From: Sanguinoderma infundibulare
Taxonomy: Eukaryota; Basidiomycota; Agaricomycetes; Polyporales; Polyporaceae
Direction: 5' to 3'
Length of the DNA stretch: 19,375 bases
NCBI GenBank assembly: GCA_032821775.1
Contig: JAVLRN010000064.1
Coordinates: 1-19,375 of the forward strand
The notes beneath the pieces are model-generated. The model was not told the DNA's origin and did no database searches. It saw nothing but the letters and a program-made list of their open reading frames with translations. A program made the position numbers and the translations under genes. Of this stretch, positions 1-8,116 are shown in pieces; the stretch's first letter is position 1, and each line of letters opens with the position of its first letter.

Positions 1-1720
1 GTTTAACCTTTCCTTATAACCCTTTCGTATTCGGCGAGAAGTATTATAACTTCTTTTTACGTTACTCATGTCAGCATTATCTCTTCAGTGACTAAAACAA
101 TGAAACACTGTTTTATCATCAGTATACTGAATGTTCTACTACCTATAATTTGAATATTATTGTTTTTATATTATTCAAAATAAACACGATATCGGTTGAT
201 TTTTTTAAGACCCGTTAAATTTTTGGCGTAATATTCTATTGGATAAGGCTGCTACGTTGTACATTACGTTTATTAAAAGATAGCGACTACCAGGCTCACT
301 TTACAGCTGCATTCAATATATTACTTCCTTCATTTCACTTAAAAATCATTTGGGACCTTGTTTCGTGTTCTCGGCTGTTTCCGTCTTGACTACCCAACTT
401 CGCATGAGCAGTCTGAATATCTAATATCAATTTATGTCATTCCGAGATTCTCTTCCATTGGTAAGATTTTCGACGTCCCCGCAACCTAAACTTTTCTTTT
501 TTTAAAGAGATAGTTGGGAACTCAGTGCTGTACCACCATAAATTTTGTTTAGATGTCATACTTATATATGTTTCGTAGAAAACCAGCTATCACTAGGTCA
601 GATTGGCATTTCACCGCTTCCTAAAACTCTTCGGAGAATTTTGCTACATTCACCCGTTCGATCCATTATAATTAATCTGGTCTTAGGAAGATCACCTAGC
701 TTCGGGTCTAATAGAAGTAACTTATCCATCACTATAAACCTAGAAAATATTTAACTTATTAGCCTTATGGCTATTAAGGGTATCCTATTCTCAATATCTA
801 TTAAATTTAAGAATACTTTTAGCTAGTTAGTGTGGTCGCTTTCACTAAGGCTTTTAACCTTGCTACTCCTATTAACTTGCTGACCATTATGCAAAAGGTA
901 CGCCGTCATTTATAATTATAAATTTCGACTGCTTATAGAGTTACTAATTCAACTATTTCATTTATGTCTAATAATACATAACTTTTTCAAACTTTCCCTC
1001 ACGGTACTTTTCACTATCGCTAAATTTATAAATACTTAGCCTTAGAGGATGGTTCCCCTGTATTCCGACAAGTTAACTCTCGTCGTACTTATTTACTTAA
1101 ATAAGGACTATTAACTTATTTTATTTAATTTATAAAGTAATAAATAAAATTATTTTTATTAATAGGTATCCCTTATTTAAATATTAATTTATAAAAATTA
1201 TTTTACATACAGGACTTTTTTACCTTCTTTGGTTTCTGGTGTGTATTTTTGTTAAAATGATTTTTATTTTTATTTTAAAGCTGTTCCGATTTCACTCGCC
1301 ATTACTTTCGGAGTCTCGGTTGATTTCCTTTCCTTTCCCTAATGAAATGTTTTACTTCGGGAAGTTGAAATATAAAGGTTTTCCTTAGGATCGCCAACAT
1401 TCTTTGTCAACATTAAATAAAAAATGGAACTTGACCACCTTATTTAAGGTGGATTGTGGCTTTTGGACTTTTGCCCTCCTTTTTTATAAATTTGCTAGTT
1501 TTTCCTTAATAACCCCTTTAATTACTGTTTGATGTTATTACTATATTGTCATCGATACTTTTATCCCCTATTAATTTTAAAAGGATTAATAAAAAAATTT
1601 TATTAAAAATTACTAAAATCAGCTACATAAATAAATTTAAATTTATATTTAATAGCTAAGGTTTTGGTCCAAAGAGCTAATAGGAATTAAAATATTCCAT
1701 TGGCACCCTATAAGAGCTAA
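1..1720 (-). rRNA. rnl: Large-subunit mitochondrial rRNA, 5' part (partial)
   Basis: On the minus strand this region carries conserved LSU rRNA landmarks in the right order. Near 1290-1345 is the 'GGAAATCAACCGAGACTCC' element of domain I, followed by the 'GGCGAGTGAAATCGGAAC' type segment. Near 985-1015 is the 'GAAAAGTACCGTGAGGG' element. Near 575-620 lies the domain II segment that includes 'GATAGCTGG'. Near 1-80 is a domain III segment with 'AATGCTGACATGAGTAACG'. This corresponds roughly to the first half of the E. coli 23S molecule, so the 3' half lies off the left edge. The 5' end is placed at about 1720 by similarity of the 'GGGTGCCAATGG' stretch to the usual start of domain I; the exact end is uncertain. 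An A/T-rich expansion sits near 1090-1210. No intron is evident in this part. Plus-strand reading frames here are shadows of the rRNA. Confidence 0.95.
954..984. repeat. 31-bp direct repeat, copy A (inside rnl)
   Basis: These 31 bases are identical, in the same orientation, to 7523-7553 in the spacer between trnA and nad4. This copy lies within conserved rnl sequence just beside the 'AGTGAAAAGTACCGTGAGGG' element, so it is the likely source and the spacer copy is the derivative. Confidence 0.85.
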
Positions 1721-1747
1721 ACAGAAAAAAAACAATAAAATTTTAAT

Positions 1748-2059
1748 ATGGATAAAATTTTAGATTATATTAATCAACTATCTAATAGTATGCCATCAGA
1801 GGAATTAATTATTTTATCTCATTTAGTTAACTTAATAGCATTATTATTAATAGCAATAACAATATTATCTATTTATTTTAGTAACTATTTAATAGAAAAA
1901 TTTGATCTATCAAATAGATACCATAAATTATATTTAATATTTAAATTTAGACAAATTTATCAAAAATATTATTTAATTTATTTAATAAGTCTAGGTTTTT
2001 TCATAATGATATTTGGAATAATTATTAATATTATAATTTTTTTTTTAATATATAAATAA
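1748..2059 (+). CDS. Unrecognised 103-residue two-helix membrane protein
   Basis: I do not recognise this as a standard mitochondrial gene. The ATG-started frame encodes 103 residues. A short polar N-terminus precedes a hydrophobic segment at about residues 20-46. A charged stretch rich in Lys, Arg and Tyr follows (about 47-76), then a second strongly hydrophobic helix (about 77-101) and a short Lys end. The architecture, helix then roughly 30 charged residues then helix, resembles the frame at 3644-3853 and the open frame after nad4 at 8117-8298. It lies on the plus strand, opposite to rnl, which starts only about 30 bases away and is transcribed divergently. Together with its plus-strand neighbours it could derive from an integrated linear mitochondrial plasmid; that is inference. 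An AT-driven chance frame is less likely because of the clear helix-loop-helix pattern. Confidence 0.55.
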   Translation: MDKILDYINQLSNSMPSEELIILSHLVNLIALLLIAITILSIYFSNYLIEKFDLSNRYHKLYLIFKFRQIYQKYYLIYLISLGFFIMIFGIIINIIIFFLIYK

Positions 2060-2300
2060 TATTTATTAGCCATATATCTAAAAATAGATGATCCTTAATA
2101 ACCCCCTAATATCAATATTATATTCTAACTAAAATAAATTTTGCTAGATAAGCTGAGGTCAATTTTTTTAAATATAAAAAATATTTATTAATATAAAAGA
2201 GGTATTAACAAGCTCGGTATTTCAATTGTTCAGGTAAAGTGCTTATAATAATTGACGTGGTTTTAGAGTTAACCAAAATAAAAAAATAAAAATTATTATT

Positions 2301-3248
2301 ATGTCTTACAATCCAATTTATTATGTTTCATCATTAATTATTCAATATGTTATTAAAAGAGTAAACTTACCAAGTATTTTCAATATAATTGCTGTAAATT
2401 TATTTACAGTGTCAAGGAATTTAATTAGAAGTGAAGGTTTTATACCTACACTATCGGTATTGTACAGAGTAAACAGGGAAATTCTTAACAGAGGTAGCCT
2501 TAATTCAATATTATTAAATAGAAGATTAAACCCAACAGTAACTAACTCTATTTATAATGTTTTACAAAATAATTGGGGTGATTGTCTAGCCTTTTCTAAT
2601 ATTATTAATAGGAATTTTAAATGGTATGTTTTAGGTCTATTTGTTTCGAGTTTCAATTCTATGTTCTTTAAATTAACTAAATTTACTTTGGGTGTTGTAA
2701 TTTCTTCTATTGGAGTTGTATACTCTGAAAGTTTATCAAGTATTTCAACACTAAAGGATTTTGCTTACTGGGTACTAGACATTATAGAAAATAATTCTAG
2801 TTTTAGGTTTTTTCCTGAAAATAATCCAATATCAATACCTGAATCTGAAGTTCGTGAATTTATAAAAGAAGATAAGTTAAATCCTTATAAACTAATAGGG
2901 ATGGTTTTAATAGGTTTCTTTGCAGTATCCTTATCATTATTAGTATCTGATCATTACTTTCATGACTATATTAAGGATATTCCAGTGGTAAGTACTTATA
3001 CTGATTTCTTAAGTAATAGTCTTAACAGTTTTACTTCATGGGTAAATAGTTTTTTTACTCCGTCTTCTGGAGGTAATGGTAATGTAGACCCTGATAACGT
3101 AATTTCAAGAACTAGTTCAAATAGCTCTAATGCTACAGTGGTACCTGATAATATTCATTCACCTAGTCCTATAACTGGTAACCCTGCTAATAACACATTG
3201 ATTACTCCTCCTACAACCCCTGATCCATCTAATAATCCTTGGTTCTAG
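2301..3248 (+). CDS. Unrecognised 315-residue protein with membrane helix and disordered tail
   Basis: This is the largest plus-strand frame and has an ATG start. Residues 1-100 are mixed and mildly basic. A hydrophobic stretch lies at about 107-118 and another at about 128-141, a charged middle follows, and a clear transmembrane helix sits at about 196-216. It is followed by the motif SDHYFHDYIKDIPVV and an amphipathic Phe/Ser/Asn segment. The last ~60 residues (254-315) are low complexity, rich in Ser, Asn, Pro, Thr and Asp, and look disordered. Base composition is less AT-extreme than the spacers, consistent with coding. No standard mitochondrial family fits. Basidiomycete mitochondrial genomes often hold hypothetical proteins of this kind beside plasmid-derived genes; membership in such a set is inferred. 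No DNA or RNA polymerase is present in the window to confirm a plasmid origin. Confidence 0.7.
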   Translation: MSYNPIYYVSSLIIQYVIKRVNLPSIFNIIAVNLFTVSRNLIRSEGFIPTLSVLYRVNREILNRGSLNSILLNRRLNPTVTNSIYNVLQNNWGDCLAFSNIINRNFKWYVLGLFVSSFNSMFFKLTKFTLGVVISSIGVVYSESLSSISTLKDFAYWVLDIIENNSSFRFFPENNPISIPESEVREFIKEDKLNPYKLIGMVLIGFFAVSLSLLVSDHYFHDYIKDIPVVSTYTDFLSNSLNSFTSWVNSFFTPSSGGNGNVDPDNVISRTSSNSSNATVVPDNIHSPSPITGNPANNTLITPPTTPDPSNNPWF

Positions 3249-3500
3249 TTAATAAATAATTTATATACCCCCTTAATTCATAGTTTTAATGCCATAAATC
3301 TTGAGGGTCAGTACCAATATTAGTTAGAACCTACCAAGACATCACAAAATGTAACAGAATTTACCATTATTTAAAAATTTTATCTAATCTATAAAATAAT
3401 TTAAATGAGTAGAAAGAATCGAGCCGGAAATTTTTTTATTTTAAATAATTTTAATTAAAAAAACGAGTATCCTGATTCCTCTCTACAAAATCTAAATAAC

Positions 3501-3644
3501 ATGGAAACTTTAAATCATAACGATATCCAGGCAATGGGTGTAGGTATAGTATTCGGTGTAATAGGAACTGTAACACTTGGTTCAATACTTTATTGGTGGT
3601 ATAGGGTTACATATAATGCTAATATTGATGGTAATCAATTTTAG
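3501..3644 (+). CDS. Small 47-residue single-helix membrane protein, possibly frameshifted into the next frame
   Basis: An ATG-started frame encodes 47 residues: a polar N-terminus (METLNHNDIQ), one hydrophobic helix rich in Gly, Val and Ile (about residues 12-32), an aromatic/basic edge (YWWYR) and a short polar end, ending in TAG. That TAG directly follows a T run (3639-3642). One extra T would read through into the open frame at 3644-3853, giving a protein of about 117 residues. I do not recognise the family. It is co-oriented with the 315-residue gene about 250 bases upstream and may belong to the same acquired cassette. Confidence 0.5.
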   Translation: METLNHNDIQAMGVGIVFGVIGTVTLGSILYWWYRVTYNANIDGNQF

Positions 3645-3853
3645 ACGGTGATTTAACCATTGATGTATTTAATTACATAAGTCACTTAGATCCGTTAACA
3701 CTATTATTATTGATAAATTTAATTTGCTTATTGAATATCTTTATTTTATACCTAAAATTTTTATTGTTTTATAACTTAAATATAAAAAAAGTTGTGCTTC
3801 AAAGAAGTACTGAGAGAATACTATTTAAGATACATAATCATTTCAAGGTTTAA
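3644..3853 (+). CDS. Open frame without ATG, membrane-helix protein fragment
   Basis: This 69-codon open stretch begins at the TAG that closes the preceding small gene and ends in TAA at 3851-3853. It lacks an early ATG, so it is either the frameshifted second half of the 3501-3644 gene or starts at a non-ATG codon. It encodes a polar lead with DVFNYISHLDPL, a strongly hydrophobic helix, then a basic segment ending in HNHFKV. The layout matches the first helix and the basic linker of the 103-residue protein at 1748-2059, but the second helix is missing. It looks like a truncated relative; the relationship is inferred from pattern only. Confidence 0.4.
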   Translation, partial: DGDLTIDVFNYISHLDPLTLLLLINLICLLNIFILYLKFLLFYNLNIKKVVLQRSTERILFKIHNHFKV

Positions 3854-4565
3854 TAACCTTATGTTATTACTACTTCTTTAAATATTTACGTAATTACTAA
3901 TTTAGTCGCCTAATTATTAGTCTATTTAATTAAGTTACCCTTAATTACCCCAGTTTTAATAAAATTAGTGTAACAAAAATTAGAAAAAGATAACCAAATT
4001 TTAATCTATATTTTTAAATATGTAAATATATAGTTTCAATTGGGTTAGTTATATTAAATTATCAACATTAAAAATATTACTAAGTAAATCATTATTAAAA
4101 CCAATTACATTAATTATAAGTATAATTTACAAAAAAATGAATAAGGATTTTATAAAGGTTTATACTTTAATCTTTAAAGATTGTTAAAAAAAAAAAATAG
4201 ACCTTTTATTTTGATAAGCAATAATCATAATTAAAGGGGAAATATAGTTATTATAGTTATAAATAAATATTATTTATACAAATAAATTTTAGATACATAT
4301 TAAAATGTTATAGCTAGATTAATGCATAATTCTGGTCTAGATATAAATATGACCAATATTACCAAAAAACGGTTTAAATAGTTCTAATATTCGCATATTA
4401 GAACTATTTATTGAAGCGACTATTTGGAAATTAATAGAAACAGACCAACCTATTAGGTTTTTGCACTTTTGGTATTGAAACCTAAAAAGAACCAACCCCA
4501 TCTGTTAAACCCGTAATTGTCCAAGGCTTTAATAAAGTTACTTTTCTCATTATATAAGGATTATC
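3854..4565. other. AT-rich spacer downstream of atp6
   Basis: No protein gene or tRNA could be recognised on either strand. The stretch is strongly AT-rich with long A and T runs. Its one striking structure is the hairpin at 4375-4410, about 155 bases beyond the atp6 stop codon. Confidence 0.6.
4375..4410. repeat. Perfect 16-bp inverted repeat (hairpin) with TCGC loop
   Basis: TAAATAGTTCTAATAT at 4375-4390 is followed by the four-base spacer TCGC and then its exact reverse complement at 4395-4410. The stem is mismatch-free over 16 bp. It lies beyond the atp6 3' end in transcription direction, so it could act as an RNA processing or end-protection element, or be a mobile double-hairpin-like insert. 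There is no T tract typical of a bacterial terminator. Confidence 0.85.
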
Positions 4566-5338
4566 TTAATGTAGTTCAATAGCATCTTTAATGTATGATA
4601 TAGTCAACAATGTGAATACATAAGCTTGTATTAAAGACACTGCTAATTCTAAACCACATATAGCTAAAAAAACAGTAAATGGTATTATAGTAAGTACCGC
4701 TACAATAGGCCCACTAAGGAATAATTTATATAGGAAAGTAGATAATATTTTCATTAAAGTATGTCCTGCACACATATTTGCGAATAATCTTATACCTAAT
4801 GAAAGTGCTCTTGCTAAATAAGATACAAATTCGATAAGTACTAATAAAGGAACTAAGGCTAGAGGGCAACCAGATGGTACAAAAAATGAAAAGAAGTGTA
4901 ATTTATGAATACTTAAACCTAAATAGTTACTGCAATTAAAATAGTGAAAGAGAAACCAATACTTACTACAATAGAAGTAGTAATAGTAAATGAATAAGGT
5001 ATATTACCAGTTAAATTTGCTATTAAGATGAAGAAGAAGATTGAATAAATAAATGGTAAGTATACTTCTTTTCCTAATTGTTCTCTTACCATTGAATGGA
5101 TACTGGCATATAAACTTTCTAAAACAATTGACCATTTACTTGGTATTAATTTAACTTCATTATTACCAGCATAATGTATTCCAACTATTAAGAATAAAAC
5201 TAATAAAGAATATAACCCTAAATTAGTTAATGTTATATTTAAATATCCTAATATCGGAGCATTTATTCCTATTAAATTAGTAACTTCAAATTGTTCTAAT
5301 GGTGAATTTACCATTATAAAGTTTGTACTTAATAACAT
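4566..5338 (-). CDS. atp6: ATP synthase F0 subunit a (ATP6), interrupted by an apparent one-base frameshift
   Basis: ATP6 forms the proton half-channels of the mitochondrial ATP synthase membrane sector, against the c-ring. The ATG at 5338 opens a 139-codon frame with the usual N-terminus (SPLEQFEV), hydrophobic helices and the conserved NLTGNIPYSF segment. It stops at TAG (4919-4921, reading down) just after ILIAVTI. In the next frame the protein continues without a gap: GLSIHKLHFFSFFVPSGCP, then LARALSLGIRLFANMCAGHT with the essential channel Arg, ending at 4566. The combined length of about 257 residues is normal for fungi. Adding one T to the short T run at 4921-4923 (minus-strand sense) joins the frames. 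As atp6 is essential, a sequencing error or translational frameshift is more likely than a dead gene. It is transcribed towards rnl, downstream of the tRNA block. Confidence 0.93.
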
Positions 5339-5540
5339 AATTTGTATTTGTTTATCATTTTTTTGTTTGAATATTTTTTTTAAAATAAAGTAGATAATTA
5401 TAAATATAATATGTTTATAGTATAATTATTAAGTTTAATTATTATAATACTTTATAAAAAGATTAAACTTTACTAAGAAAAGATTTAATGGAAAGATACT
5501 TTTATGTTAAATAAATAACAAAATATTTTTTTTCCGTAAT

Positions 5541-5572
5541 AAATTTTTAATTTTTTAAATTTTTAATTTTTT
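5541..5572. repeat. Tandem duplication of a 16-bp AT unit
   Basis: The unit AAATTTTTAATTTTTT occurs twice, back to back and identical. It is probably replication slippage in an AT-rich spacer. It sits immediately before the ATG of the small plus-strand frame at 5574. Confidence 0.85.
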
Positions 5573-5573
5573 A

Positions 5574-5744
5574 ATGAATGGTAAATTAACAATTAGAAAA
5601 AGGTTAGAAGCTTTAAAGAAAATTTTATTTTTTTTTTATAACCTTTCCACCTTCTATACAACTTCATTTACTTTTAAATATATGTTAGCTCCTTTAAATA
5701 TGGAAAACTTGAAAAATACTTCAAATAATGGTTCAAATCGATAA
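5574..5744 (+). CDS. Possible 56-residue small protein, unrecognised
   Basis: An ATG-started frame of 56 codons ends in TAA. The N-terminus is basic (MNGKLTIRKRLEALKK), followed by an aromatic, mildly hydrophobic centre and a polar Asn-rich end with PLNMENLKN. It is on the plus strand, like the unknown frames at 1748-3853 and opposite to the standard genes. It could be another acquired small gene or a chance frame; its short length leaves this open. Confidence 0.3.
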   Translation: MNGKLTIRKRLEALKKILFFFYNLSTFYTTSFTFKYMLAPLNMENLKNTSNNGSNR

Positions 5745-5868
5745 GGTTAACAAAAATATTACCAAAATTTAATCTAGAAAAGGTAAGAATAGTTTATAAA
5801 TTGTCTGAATATTTATTTAGTGTATGTCTTTATATTGTAAAATTTATTTATTTATTTTTTTTTTAGGA

Positions 5869-5941
5869 AGCCGATAAAAAGGGTTGAACTTTTATCTTAT
5901 CGTCATGAATGATAGGTTTTAACCAGTTAAACTATATCAGC
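5869..5941 (-). tRNA. trnM: tRNA with CAU anticodon (Met), second copy
   Basis: The minus strand folds as a cloverleaf. The acceptor is GCTGATA/TATCGGC (one G-U pair), the D stem GTTT/AAAC, and the anticodon stem TATCA/CGATA has one A-C mismatch at the loop. The loop is TTCATGA with anticodon CAU and the T arm is AAAAG/CTTTT. One of the two CAU tRNAs in the window is expected to be the initiator; which one is not decided here. A lysidine-modified Ile tRNA is a less likely alternative. Confidence 0.85.
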
Positions 5942-6329
5942 TTTAATTTTTTAAAATTAAAAAAAATCTAAATTTAGATAGGGGAAGAGGTTAGATAGGC
6001 GGTTAGATAATTATAAGAATATTTTTGTAAGAACTGAATTTACTATAAAAATTCATAAGTATATATAGGTCATCATATTACACATTAAATTAAAAAATAA
6101 ACAAACTAAAGTGTTAGAACTGATACTGATAATTTGTATGTAAATTTACTGTTTTTTGAAAAGAAAACTTCTTTATTTATACCATACCTTAAGATATCTA
6201 TTATAATTAATTATACTTATAACCTTACTAAATTAAATAATTTAATCCCAGGTTTAATTATCCTAACTCTCTTTTAAATAGAAATTTAATAAAAATAAAT
6301 TTATCTATGATATAATAGACAAATTTAAA
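5942..6329. other. Spacer between two tRNAs
   Basis: AT-rich, with no gene recognised. It contains a short imperfect repeat of GGTTAGATA near 5990-6010. Confidence 0.5.
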
Positions 6330-6403
6330 GGGTAAAATCAGAGACTTGAACTCTGAACAGCGTCGCCACAAGACGTTATTTTGCCAATTAAACTAATATT
6401 ACC
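6330..6403 (-). tRNA. trnH: tRNA-His (GUG)
   Basis: The acceptor GGTAATA/TTTTACC has one mismatch. The anticodon stem ACGTC/GACGC carries loop TTGTGGC with anticodon GUG, and the T arm CAGAG/CTCTG is perfect. The D arm is weak. It lies at the downstream end of the tRNA block. Confidence 0.88.
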
Positions 6404-6485
6404 TCTTTTACTTATTTTTTATAAAAAGTAAAATGTTATTGTTATTTTAATAATAAGTAATTATTAATTAATTATTTGATTTGAT

Positions 6486-6572
6486 CGGGCACTGTGAGAT
6501 TCGAACTCACGACTTTTTCAGAAGTTCTTATTTTCAAGATAAGCGCCATAAACCAGACTCGACCAAATGCCC
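6486..6572 (-). tRNA. trnS: tRNA-Ser (UGA), class II with long variable arm
   Basis: The acceptor pairs GGGCA with TGCCC. The anticodon stem CTTAT/ATAAG holds loop CTTGAAA with anticodon UGA. A long variable arm follows (about AACTTCTGAAAAAGT), and the T arm is GTGAG/CTCAC. The 87-base length fits a class II serine tRNA. Confidence 0.92.
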
Positions 6573-6648
6573 TTTAAAGAAAATATACTGATACACTAAA
6601 AGAAGTAAAAAAAAATATTATATTATTTAAATAAAACATATAATGAAA

Positions 6649-6722
6649 TAAGACCGAAGGGAATTGAACCCTTATAAGATCCATTATGAGCGAATTGCAT
6701 TAACCTATTATGCTACAGTCTT
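6649..6722 (-). tRNA. trnM: tRNA-Met (CAU)
   Basis: The acceptor AAGACTG/CGGTCTT pairs fully, with one G-U. The anticodon stem ATTCG/TGGAT (with G-U pairs) bears loop CTCATAA with anticodon CAU, and the T arm AAGGG/CCCTT is perfect. It is the first of two CAU tRNAs in transcription order. Confidence 0.92.
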
Positions 6723-6749
6723 AATAATGAAAAAAATAATTTTTTAAAT

Positions 6750-6832
6750 TGAGCAGTAAAGGAATCGAACCTTTTACGGTATAAACCAATTTTTTTACAG
6801 AAAACCACCATTACCAATCGGATCACCTGCCC
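6750..6832 (-). tRNA. trnY: tRNA-Tyr (GUA) with long variable arm
   Basis: The anticodon stem GTTTT/AAAAT holds loop CTGTAAA with anticodon GUA. A hairpin-forming variable arm (GGT-TTAT-ACC) follows and the T arm is AAAGG/CCTTT. The acceptor GGGCAGG/ACTGCTC has one G-U and one mismatch next to the D arm. A long variable arm is common for fungal mitochondrial tRNA-Tyr and argues against reading the loop as Thr (UGU). Confidence 0.88.
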
Positions 6833-6918
6833 CAAAAAAAAAATCTTATAAAATAAAACAAATAATTAATTTATGTTTACTATTTAAATAAGTTATTATT
6901 TTAATAGTTTTTATAGGA

Positions 6919-6990
6919 TGAAAACACTTGGGATCGAACCAAGACCATTCTCCTTAAAAGGAGACACTCAACCAATCGAGTTCTGTTTCC
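6919..6990 (-). tRNA. trnK: tRNA-Lys (UUU) with a six-base anticodon loop
   Basis: The acceptor is GGAAACA/TGTTTTC (one G-U) and the T arm CTTGG/CCAAG is perfect. The anticodon stem TCTCC/GGAGA is also perfect but leaves a loop of only six bases, TTTTAA, instead of seven. Adding one base to the T or C run would give a canonical UUU loop. Lys is chosen because there is no long variable arm, which excludes Leu (UAA). Confidence 0.88.
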
Positions 6991-7056
6991 TAATAAAATT
7001 TATTTTTGTTTTCTCTTAGGAAATAAATTGATTCATTCTCGTAGAATGAATACATA

Positions 7057-7130
7057 CTGAGTTGACCAGATTCGAACTGATATAAGCCACCACCAAAAAA
7101 TGGTGTTTTCCCAAATTAAACTACAACTCA
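7057..7130 (-). tRNA. trnQ: tRNA-Gln (UUG)
   Basis: The acceptor TGAGTTG/CAACTCA is perfect and the D stem is GTTT/AAAC. The anticodon stem CCATT/GGTGG (two G-U pairs) holds loop TTTTGGT with anticodon UUG, and the T arm is ATCAG/CTGGT. An alternative pairing ACACC/GGTGG would disrupt the D arm and was not preferred. Confidence 0.85.
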
Positions 7131-7132
7131 TA

Positions 7133-7205
7133 AGCCAAAAACAGGAATTGAACCAGTATTAGATTCTTACAAGGGATCCGTTTTAACCATTTAAACTATT
7201 TTGGC
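7133..7205 (-). tRNA. trnT: tRNA-Thr (UGU)
   Basis: The acceptor GCCAAAA/TTTTGGC is perfect and the D stem is GTTT/AAAC. The anticodon stem GATCC/GAATC has one mismatch and its loop CTTGTAA has anticodon UGU. The T arm ACTGG/CCTGT has one T-T mismatch. Only two bases separate it from trnQ. Confidence 0.87.
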
Positions 7206-7244
7206 TAACTTATTTTTATAAAATTTAATTAAAAAAAGATATAG

Positions 7245-7316
7245 TGCCTCAGGAGAGAATTGAACTCACTTCTTTAATGCTTCAAATTAACGCTTTTACC
7301 ATTAAGCAACTGAAGC
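7245..7316 (-). tRNA. trnF: tRNA-Phe (GAA)
   Basis: The acceptor GCTTCAG/CTGAGGC has one G-U pair. The anticodon stem TTAAT/ATTAA is perfect, with loop TTGAAGC and anticodon GAA. The T arm around TTCAATT pairs well. Confidence 0.9.
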
Positions 7317-7366
7317 TAACTATTATTAGTTTTATATTTAACTATTAAATTTTATTATAGTTTATA

Positions 7367-7438
7367 TGGAGAGAGATAGACTTGAACTATCATGCTTGTA
7401 ATGCAACTACAATCGATTACCAATTATCGGATATCCCC
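7367..7438 (-). tRNA. trnA: tRNA-Ala (UGC)
   Basis: The acceptor GGGGATA/TCTCTCC has one G-U and one mismatch, and the D stem CGAT/ATCG is perfect. The anticodon stem TTGTA/TACAA is perfect, with loop GTTGCAT and anticodon UGC. The T arm GATAG/CTATC is perfect. A shifted reading with UAC (Val) gives a much poorer stem. It is the first tRNA transcribed after nad4. Confidence 0.9.
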
Positions 7439-8116
7439 TTTAATAATTTTTTTTTATTTTAAAAATAAATACTCTTTTACAATTATATTTTATCAGACTT
7501 TATTTTTTAGTGGTTATTTAAGTATTTCATTTATGTCTAATAATACATAACTTCTCCCCACCATTTTTTTAACTATTTATTTAAATTGTAAAATGAAGAT
7601 GTTATTTGTTGAATTTTTCTTTTCTCTACAATATATTTCACGTTATGATTTTAATTGTTTGAATCCAAATTAATTATTTTCACTTCTTGTTTTTTCTAAA
7701 AATTAATAACTATTATCTTTAATTCCAGATAATTCTTATAAAAATAACAAGATAATTATAATTTTTATTTTAGTATTTTAGTTTATTGAATCCTTATTTT
7801 TTAAAAATTAGAAGAGGCTAGAAAATTAATTGAATTGTAGTAGATTCTTTTAAATAAAGGGCTTGATATATAAATGTTAATAAATAGTTTTATAAAATAT
7901 TGGAGAAAGAAGCAAATAAATTAATATAATAATTTTTCTATGAATAAAAATTGGGTATTTTTTGGTGAGAGTAATTAAAGTTACGTGATTTATATATGAT
8001 GACTTTCTATGGAATTTATAAGTATACCTATCTTATATAAATTTATAATGGGGGGTAAAATTTATACTATCGAAATATCAAATTAATCAATTTCTTATAT
8101 TAAGAATAATAAATTA
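7439..8116. other. Spacer between trnA and the nad4 3' region
   Basis: AT-rich, with no tRNA or convincing protein gene on either strand. It contains the 31-bp rnl-derived copy at 7523-7553 and only very short chance frames. Confidence 0.6.
7523..7553. repeat. 31-bp direct repeat, copy B (rnl-derived)
   Basis: Identical over 31 bases and in the same orientation to 954-984 inside rnl. The flanks do not match. It is a small dispersed copy of rRNA gene sequence, or a donor/recipient trace of recombination. Confidence 0.85.

Larger units (their letters stand above)
5339..5868. other. AT-rich spacer upstream of atp6
   Basis: This spacer lies between the atp6 start and the CAU tRNA. It contains a 16-bp tandem duplication (5541-5572) and a 56-codon plus-strand frame (5574-5744). 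I see no other gene or tRNA in it. Confidence 0.6.

Noticed and set aside
545..754. Plus-strand 69-codon frame
   Set aside because: It lies antisense inside conserved rnl domain II sequence; a shadow of the rRNA gene.
7057..7130. Reading the Gln tRNA as Lys via an ACACC/GGTGG stem
   Set aside because: That pairing destroys the GTTT/AAAC D stem and gives a poor loop; the UUG reading fits every arm.
7367..7438. Reading the Ala tRNA as Val (UAC)
   Set aside because: The required anticodon stem has mismatches, whereas the UGC reading gives a perfect five-bp stem.
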